Source of the DNA: Streptomyces noursei
Lineage (GTDB): Bacteria > Actinomycetota > Actinomycetes > Streptomycetales > Streptomycetaceae
Direction of reading: 5' to 3'
Assembly: GCF_001646665.1 (NCBI RefSeq)
Contig: NZ_LWBU01000373.1
Location: forward strand, 124,334-188,333
Length of the DNA stretch: 64,000 nt
Part shown: positions 58,980 through 64,000 of the stretch, piece after piece
How positions within the stretch are numbered: the stretch's first letter is position 1
Layout: every line of letters begins with the position of its first letter
The notes under the pieces: generated by a model
Told to the model about the DNA's origin: nothing
Seen by the model: only the letters and a program-made list of their open reading frames with translations
Database searches by the model: none
Program-made: the position numbers and the translations under genes

Positions 58980-59205
58980 GGGTCCCTCTCCGCGAGGGGC
59001 GGCCACGGGCCGTACGGCAGGTGCGCCATCGGTGTGGCCCCCCTCTTCTCTCGTCCTGTCCGGCTGACTGCGCGCGCTTCGGCAGGGAAGAGGATCAAGA
59101 GACGGGAGAGGTTCCACTTCCGGGTGACGGAAGCGGGCGCCGCCGCGTACCCCGCCCGTAGCCGGGAACCCGCCAGGTCCGGGAGCGCGACCAGGAGGAC
59201 CGCCC

Positions 59206-59961
59206 ATGACCGCACAGGCCCCCGCCCACCGGCTGAGCGCCATGCGCGCGGTGGTGTGCGACACCGACGGTGTGATCACCGACACGGCCCGGTTGCACGC
59301 CGCGGCCTGGAAGGCGGCCTTCGACGCCCACCTGCGCGCCCGGGCCGGCGGCGCCGACCCCGAGCCCTTCGACGCCACCGGCGACTACCTCCGGTACGTC
59401 GACGGCAGGTCCCGCCGCGACGGCGCGGCGGCCTTCCTCACCGCCCGCGGGCCGGGCCGCCCGGCACCCGCAGAGGTCGAGGCCGTGGCCGCCGAGAAGG
59501 AACGGCTGTTCACCGCGCTGCTCGCCGAGCGGGGCGTACGCGCGTACCCCGGTACCGTGCGGCTCCTCACCGCCCTGCGGGACGCGGGCATCCCGCTGGC
59601 CGCCGTCTCCGCCTCCCGCCACGCCCGCGAGGTCCTCGCCGCCGCCGGGGTGCTGGACCTCTTCGACGTGTGCGTCGACGGCGTGGCGGCCGCCCGGCTG
59701 GGGCTCCCCGGCAAGCCCGACCCGGCGCTCTTCCTGGAGGCCGCCCGGCGCCTCGCCGTCCCGCCCGCCGGGTGCGCGGTCGTCGAGGACGCCCTCGCGG
59801 GGGTCGAGGCCGGACGGCGCGGCGGCTTCGGCCTGGTCGTGGGCGTCGACCGCACGGCCGGCCCCGGCACGGCGGACGCCCTGCGCGCGGCCGGCGCCGA
59901 CGTCGTCGTGCGCGATCCGGCGGACCTGCTCGCCGCACCCGGCGCCGGGGTGCCGTCGTGA
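59206..59961 (+). CDS. Beta-phosphoglucomutase-like HAD hydrolase
   Basis: 251 residues. HAD subfamily IA: nucleophile region AVVCDTDGVITDT with the nucleophile and acid-base Asp pair, VSASRHAREVLAAAGVLDLFD (motif II) and GKPDPALFLEAARRLAV with motif III Lys, then CAVVEDALAGVEAGRRGG (motif IV). It converts beta-glucose-1-phosphate to glucose-6-phosphate. The GH65 phosphorylase gene follows with a GTGA overlap, a textbook pair in which the phosphorylase releases beta-glucose-1-phosphate. The ATG has a Shine-Dalgarno-like AGGAGG (59190s). Confidence 0.9.
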   Translation: MTAQAPAHRLSAMRAVVCDTDGVITDTARLHAAAWKAAFDAHLRARAGGADPEPFDATGDYLRYVDGRSRRDGAAAFLTARGPGRPAPAEVEAVAAEKERLFTALLAERGVRAYPGTVRLLTALRDAGIPLAAVSASRHAREVLAAAGVLDLFDVCVDGVAAARLGLPGKPDPALFLEAARRLAVPPAGCAVVEDALAGVEAGRRGGFGLVVGVDRTAGPGTADALRAAGADVVVRDPADLLAAPGAGVPS

Positions 59962-62384
59962 CGTCCTGGACCTGGGAGTACGAGGGGTACGAGCCCGCCC
60001 GGGAGAGCCTGCGCGAATCGCTGTGCACCCTGGGCAACGGCTACTTCGCCACCCGCGGCGCCGCCCCCGAGTGCTCCGCCGACGCCGTCCACTACCCCGG
60101 GACGTACGTGGCGGGCTGCTACAACCGCCTCACCTCCGACGTGGCCGGCCGCGCGGTCGAGAACGAGGACATGGTCAACCTGCCGAACTGGCTGCCGCTG
60201 CGCTACCGCATCGACGACTCCGAGACCACCGGTGCCTGGCTCGGGCCCGACAGCGACGAACTGACCGACCACCGCCAGACCCTCGACCTGCGGGCCGGCA
60301 CCCTCGAACGCCTCGTCCGCTACGAGGACGACGCCGGCCGCCGCCTCGCCGTGCGCCAGACCCGCGTCGTCCACATGGCCTCCCCGCACCTCGCGGCCCT
60401 GCGCACCGAGTTCACCGCCGAGAACTGGGCCGGCACGCTGGACGTCGAGGCCGCGCTCGACGGCGACGTCACCAACGGCGGCGTCGCCCGCTACCGGCAG
60501 CTCGCCTCCCGCCACCTCACCCATGTGCACACCGGCGACGCCGCCGCCGACACGGTGTGGCTGCGCTGCCGCACCCGCACCTCCGACATCCGCGTCGGCA
60601 TGGCCGCCCGCACGGTCACCACCGGCGCCGCGGACGCCCGGCCCACGGCCCACCACACCGACCGCCGCGCCGCCCAGCGCCTCCGGCTGGCGCTCAGGCC
60701 CGGGAGCCCGGTCGTCGTCGACAAGACCGTCGCCCTGCACACCTCGCGGGACGCGGCGATCAGCGACCCCGTGCACGCCGCCGCCGACCGGGTGCGCCGC
60801 GCGCCCGGCTTCGACGCGCTGCTGCTGTCCCACCGCGCCGCCTGGCGGCAGCTGTGGCGGCGGGCCGCCCTGGAGGTGCCGAACCAGGCGGGCCGCATCC
60901 TGCGCCTGCACCTGTTCCACGTCCTGCAGACCCTCTCCCCGCACACCGCCGACCTCGACGTCGGCGTGCCCGCCCGCGGCCTGCACGGCGAGGCCTACCG
61001 CGGCCACATCTTCTGGGACGAGCTCTTCGTCCTGCCCTACCTCAACCTGCACTTCCCCGAGGTGTCCCGGGCCCTGCTCACCTACCGCCACCGGCGGCTG
61101 GAACGCGCCCGCTTCGCCGCCCGCGACGCGGGCTGCACCGGCGCCATGTACCCCTGGCAGAGCGGCAGCGACGGCCGCGAGGAGACCCAGCTCCTCCACC
61201 TCAACCCCCGCTCGGGACGCTGGCTGCCCGACCACTCCCACCTCCAGCACCACGTCGGCTCGGCCATCGCCTACAACGTGTGGCAGTACTGCGAGGCCAG
61301 CGGCGACACCGAGTTCCTGCACACCAAGGGCGCGGAGATGCTGCTCCAGATCGCCCGCTTCTGGGCCTGCCGCTCCGCCTGGGACCCGGACCTCGGCCGC
61401 TACCGCATCCGGGGCGTCCTCGGCCCCGACGAGTACCACGACGCCTACCCGGACGCCGCCCGGCCGGGCCTCGACGACAACGCGTACACCAACGTCACGG
61501 CCGCCTGGGTGCTCGCCCGCACCCTGGAGGTCGTGCGCGACCTGCCGGAACCGCGCCGGCGGGAGCTGGCCGAGCGCACGGAGCTCGACCACACCGAGCT
61601 GGAACTGTGGGAGGACGTCTCCCGCCGGCTGCACGTCCCGTTCCACCGCGGCGTCATCAGCCAGTTCGAGGGCTTCGGCGACCTGGCGGAACTCGACTGG
61701 GAGGGCTGGCGGCGGCGGTACGGCGACATCCGCCGGCTCGACCGCATCCTTGAGGCGGAGGGCGACTCCGTCAACCGCTACCAGGCGTCCAAGCAGGCCG
61801 ACGTCCTCATGCTCGGCTATCTCTTCCCGCCCGCCGAGCTGCGGGCGCTGCTGCGCCGGCTGGGCCACGACCTGGACGACGCGACCTGGCACCGGACCGT
61901 CGACTACTACCTGCGCCGCACCAGCCACGGCTCGACGCTCAGCGGCCTGGTGCACGGCTGGGTCCTCGCCCGGGTGCGGCGCTCCGAGGCGTGGCGGTTC
62001 TGCCAGGAGGCGCTCGAAGGGGACATCGCCGACATCCAGGGCGGCACCACCGGGGAGGGTATCCACCTGGGCGCAATGGCGGGCACCCTCGACCTCGTCC
62101 AGCGTGGCCTGACCGGCCTGGAGGCCCGCGACGGGGTCCTGCGCCTCGACCCGGTGCCGCTGCCCGAGCTGTCCGAGTACGACTTCACCCTCCGCTACCG
62201 GGGCCACTGGGGCGTACGGCTGCGCATGACGCCCGGCAGCCTGCGCATCGCCGTGCCCGGCTCGGGCAGCGAGCCGATCGGCATCGAGCTGGCCGGTGGC
62301 GCGCCCGTCCCGGTCCAGCCGGGGGAGGTGTGCGAGCTGCGGCTCCCCGACGAGGGCGCCGGGGACGCGCCGGACCGGCGGTGA
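59958..62384 (+). CDS. Glycoside hydrolase family 65 phosphorylase
   Basis: 808 residues from a GTG that overlaps the phosphomutase stop. The GH65 N-terminal beta-sandwich (SLCTLGNGYFATRGAAPE) is followed by an (alpha/alpha)6 barrel, with GEAYRGHIFWDELFVLPYLN and the catalytic acid Glu in LGPDEYHDAYPD (about residue 490). The phosphate-binding region is GTTGEGIHLGAMAGTLD. Family members phosphorolyse maltose, trehalose, kojibiose or nigerose, releasing beta-glucose-1-phosphate. Which disaccharide is used cannot be said from the sequence. It converges with the HTH gene at 62400. Confidence 0.92.
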   Translation: MTSWTWEYEGYEPARESLRESLCTLGNGYFATRGAAPECSADAVHYPGTYVAGCYNRLTSDVAGRAVENEDMVNLPNWLPLRYRIDDSETTGAWLGPDSDELTDHRQTLDLRAGTLERLVRYEDDAGRRLAVRQTRVVHMASPHLAALRTEFTAENWAGTLDVEAALDGDVTNGGVARYRQLASRHLTHVHTGDAAADTVWLRCRTRTSDIRVGMAARTVTTGAADARPTAHHTDRRAAQRLRLALRPGSPVVVDKTVALHTSRDAAISDPVHAAADRVRRAPGFDALLLSHRAAWRQLWRRAALEVPNQAGRILRLHLFHVLQTLSPHTADLDVGVPARGLHGEAYRGHIFWDELFVLPYLNLHFPEVSRALLTYRHRRLERARFAARDAGCTGAMYPWQSGSDGREETQLLHLNPRSGRWLPDHSHLQHHVGSAIAYNVWQYCEASGDTEFLHTKGAEMLLQIARFWACRSAWDPDLGRYRIRGVLGPDEYHDAYPDAARPGLDDNAYTNVTAAWVLARTLEVVRDLPEPRRRELAERTELDHTELELWEDVSRRLHVPFHRGVISQFEGFGDLAELDWEGWRRRYGDIRRLDRILEAEGDSVNRYQASKQADVLMLGYLFPPAELRALLRRLGHDLDDATWHRTVDYYLRRTSHGSTLSGLVHGWVLARVRRSEAWRFCQEALEGDIADIQGGTTGEGIHLGAMAGTLDLVQRGLTGLEARDGVLRLDPVPLPELSEYDFTLRYRGHWGVRLRMTPGSLRIAVPGSGSEPIGIELAGGAPVPVQPGEVCELRLPDEGAGDAPDRR

Positions 62385-62399
62385 GGGCCCGCCGGTACG

Positions 62400-63116
62400 T
62401 CACGCGTGGGCGTACGGCACGTCGATCCGCCGCCCGCTGACCCGGACCGGCGTCACGGCCACCCAGCCGGCCCGGTCACCGCCGGCCCACGGCGTCCCGT
62501 ACGCCTGCCGGTCCAGCTCGCGCACGGCCGCCGGGTCGGTGACCGGGTGGGGCGCGCCGACGACCAGGACGCTCCAGCCGCGGCACAGCGCGTCGTCGAT
62601 GTGGTCCACCTCGAAGGCGACGCGTTCGTCCCCGGCCGGTGGCGCCAGCGTGCCCGGCGTCACCCGGAAGGCGACCTCGCCGTCGGCGACCAGGTAGTTC
62701 ACCGGGAGGATCGCCGGGCCGTCGGGCGTCGTCACCGCCACGTGCCCCACGCCGTGCGTGCCGAGCAGGGTGCGGCACTCGTCGAGATCGAGGTCGGTGA
62801 ACTCGGGGTGCAGCGGGGCGTGGGCCGTGCCGGGCGGCAGGTCGGCGGTGCCGCCGGTCAGCTCCACGACACTGGTCTCCAGGGCGTCCGCCAGCCGCAG
62901 CAGGAAGCCGATCCCCGGTGTCGCCGGCTGCTCCTCCAGGTACTGGATGTACCCCGGCGCCGAACCCGCCCGGACGGCCACCTCCTCGCGGCTCAGACCG
63001 AGCTGCTCCCGGCGCGCGGCGACCCGGCGTCCGATGTCCCCGCGGCACGGGCCGTGGGCGTGGGCACCGGACTCGTGACCCCGCAGCAGCGATTCCTCGG
63101 GCATGTCCTGGGGCAT
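62400..63116 (-). CDS. XRE HTH regulator fused to a pyridoxamine 5'-phosphate oxidase-like domain
   Basis: 238 residues from an ATG at 63116; a longer open frame adds a short, Arg-rich stretch. Residues about 25-85 form a Cro/C1-type HTH (RVAARREQLGLSREEVAVRA, then PGYIQYLEEQPATPG). Residues 110-235 form a split-barrel flavin-binding domain (CRTLLGTHGVGHVAVTTPDG, PVNYLVADGEVAFRVTPG, AFEVDHIDDALCRGWSVLVVG). It may sense flavin or F420 redox state and control nearby genes; targets unknown. It has a 100-bp gap from the methyltransferase gene. Confidence 0.88.
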   Translation of the reverse strand: MPQDMPEESLLRGHESGAHAHGPCRGDIGRRVAARREQLGLSREEVAVRAGSAPGYIQYLEEQPATPGIGFLLRLADALETSVVELTGGTADLPPGTAHAPLHPEFTDLDLDECRTLLGTHGVGHVAVTTPDGPAILPVNYLVADGEVAFRVTPGTLAPPAGDERVAFEVDHIDDALCRGWSVLVVGAPHPVTDPAAVRELDRQAYGTPWAGGDRAGWVAVTPVRVSGRRIDVPYAHA

Positions 63117-63216
63117 GGGAGGCACCGTCCCTTCCGGGTGCGCGACGGCAGGCTGCCTACCAGCCCACGGTACGCCTCGGAGCGCTCCCACACCCGTGCC
63201 GGACCCGTCCGGGGCG

Positions 63217-64000
63217 TCAGACCCGGTCCGCCGCGATCAGCAGGTAGTGGAAGCTGCCCTCCTTGTAGGCGGTCAGGAAGGGCTCCTCGATGCCCGTGGC
63301 CAGCGCCGACCGGGCGCGCAGCTCCCAGTACGGGATCGTCCGGGCCGTGAGGTCCACGACGCCGATCGGCACCAGGCCGTTGGCCGCCATGGCCTTGAAG
63401 TACTCGCTGCGCGGGTGGATGTTGCAGGTGTAGTGCTCGTCGATACGGCTGACGGCCTTGGAACGACCGCCCGTGAGGTCGTTGTAGCAGCCGGTGATGC
63501 AGACGTAGCGGCCACCCCGGCGCAGGACCCGGGACATCTCGGCGTACAGCTCGAAGAGGTCCACGTACATCGTCGTCTCGTTGGTCCACGCGGCCCGGCG
63601 GGAACCGCTCTCCAGGCGGGTGTCCAGCATGTTGCGGAAGTGGAACCTCACGCGGTCGGAGACGCCGCGCTCCTCGGCCTGGGTGTTGGCGAAACCGACC
63701 TGGTACTCGGAGATCGACACTCCGTCGACGTGGCAGCCGAAGCGCTGGTTGGCCATGATGCTGGTGCCGCCGCGCCCGGAGCCGGCGTCGAGCAGCCGGT
63801 CCTCGGCGGTGACGGGGCCCAGGTGGTCGAGCAGGACGTCGGCCTGCGCGGTCTCCAGGCGGTGCAGTTCCCGGACGATGCGCTCCTGGCGGGTGTCCTC
63901 GGGACCCTCCAGGACGGCCGGGTCGTAGTCGCCGAGTCCGTAGTGGTGGTGGTAGAGGCCGTCGACCTCGCCGAGCCGCAGGTTGACCGGGTCCTGCTGG
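63217..64000 (-). CDS. Geranyl diphosphate 2-C-methyltransferase, partial (start outside window)
   Basis: The frame continues upstream past the window end; about 260 residues are visible, beginning QQDPVNLRLGEVDGLYHHHYG. SAM-binding motif I is LLDAGSGRGGTSIMANQ. The later segments NMLDTRLESGSRRAAWTNE, YVDLFELYAEMSRVLRRGG, CITGCYNDLTGG and the C-terminal EEPFLTAYKEGSFHYLLIAA match the enzymes that methylate geranyl diphosphate to 2-methylgeranyl diphosphate in 2-methylisoborneol synthesis. The cyclase gene is expected just outside the window. Confidence 0.85.
   Translation of the reverse strand, partial: QQDPVNLRLGEVDGLYHHHYGLGDYDPAVLEGPEDTRQERIVRELHRLETAQADVLLDHLGPVTAEDRLLDAGSGRGGTSIMANQRFGCHVDGVSISEYQVGFANTQAEERGVSDRVRFHFRNMLDTRLESGSRRAAWTNETTMYVDLFELYAEMSRVLRRGGRYVCITGCYNDLTGGRSKAVSRIDEHYTCNIHPRSEYFKAMAANGLVPIGVVDLTARTIPYWELRARSALATGIEEPFLTAYKEGSFHYLLIAADRV

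Overview
The window is a GC-rich actinobacterial chromosome segment, almost certainly Streptomyces. The base composition is extreme, GTG starts are common, and one gene each appears to use TTG and CTG. Many genes overlap by 4 bp (ATGA/GTGA). At the right edge is most of a geranyl diphosphate 2-C-methyltransferase, the enzyme of 2-methylisoborneol odour synthesis. I see no prophage, transposase, integrase or CRISPR array, and gene content is continuous.

Layout. 1-10.3 kb is housekeeping: the end of an aminotransferase gene, two related metallo-beta-lactamase-fold hydrolases with a DedA membrane protein, a resolvase-like small protein, a membrane-anchored phosphatase, an APC permease, and a MoxR ATPase coupled to a metallopeptidase/VWA-like protein. 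10.6-13.9 kb is threonine catabolism (LysR, kbl, tdh). 14-21 kb has small regulators and enzymes, followed by a permease pair with a His-rich partner and a Zur-box-like site. 21-27.7 kb has an aldo/keto reductase, acyl-CoA ligase, RibD/DHFR-fold reductase, a thioredoxin-like ferredoxin with a possible leaderless leader peptide, fdhD and a KASIII.

The centre, 27.7-47.8 kb, is the most interesting part. A ROK regulator, a ribose-type ABC importer, a Gfo/Idh/MocA oxidoreductase, a TIM-barrel isomerase and a secreted 1233-residue protein (sugar dehydrogenase-like, PKD, CBM6-like, ThuA, DUF1080) form a carbohydrate module. Its two transcription units carry the same promoter-like layout (conserved blocks at offsets 0, 16 and 72), which suggests co-regulation. 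Directly downstream is an ebo-type cluster (EboC prenyltransferase, EboA, EboB/TatD, EboE, EboF). An inositol-1-phosphate synthase-like enzyme stands where other clusters have the dehydroquinate-synthase-like EboD. The cluster ends with a Tat-exported sugar isomerase. Together this looks like import and 3-keto-type processing of a sugar or cyclitol glycoside, followed by synthesis and envelope export of an unknown prenylated polyol metabolite. That pathway is inference.

47.8-56.2 kb holds a DUF2254 protein, tRNA-Leu(GAG) with a terminator, a small secreted protein, and an NHLP-type peptide export operon: a double-glycine precursor without cysteine, an HlyD-like protein, a peptidase-ABC and a second ABC. 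No modification enzyme is visible. 56.6-64 kb holds a polyprenyl synthase with a repeat-bearing N-terminus coupled to a TPR protein, a beta-phosphoglucomutase/GH65 phosphorylase pair, an HTH-flavin-binding regulator, and the geranyl diphosphate methyltransferase cut by the window end.
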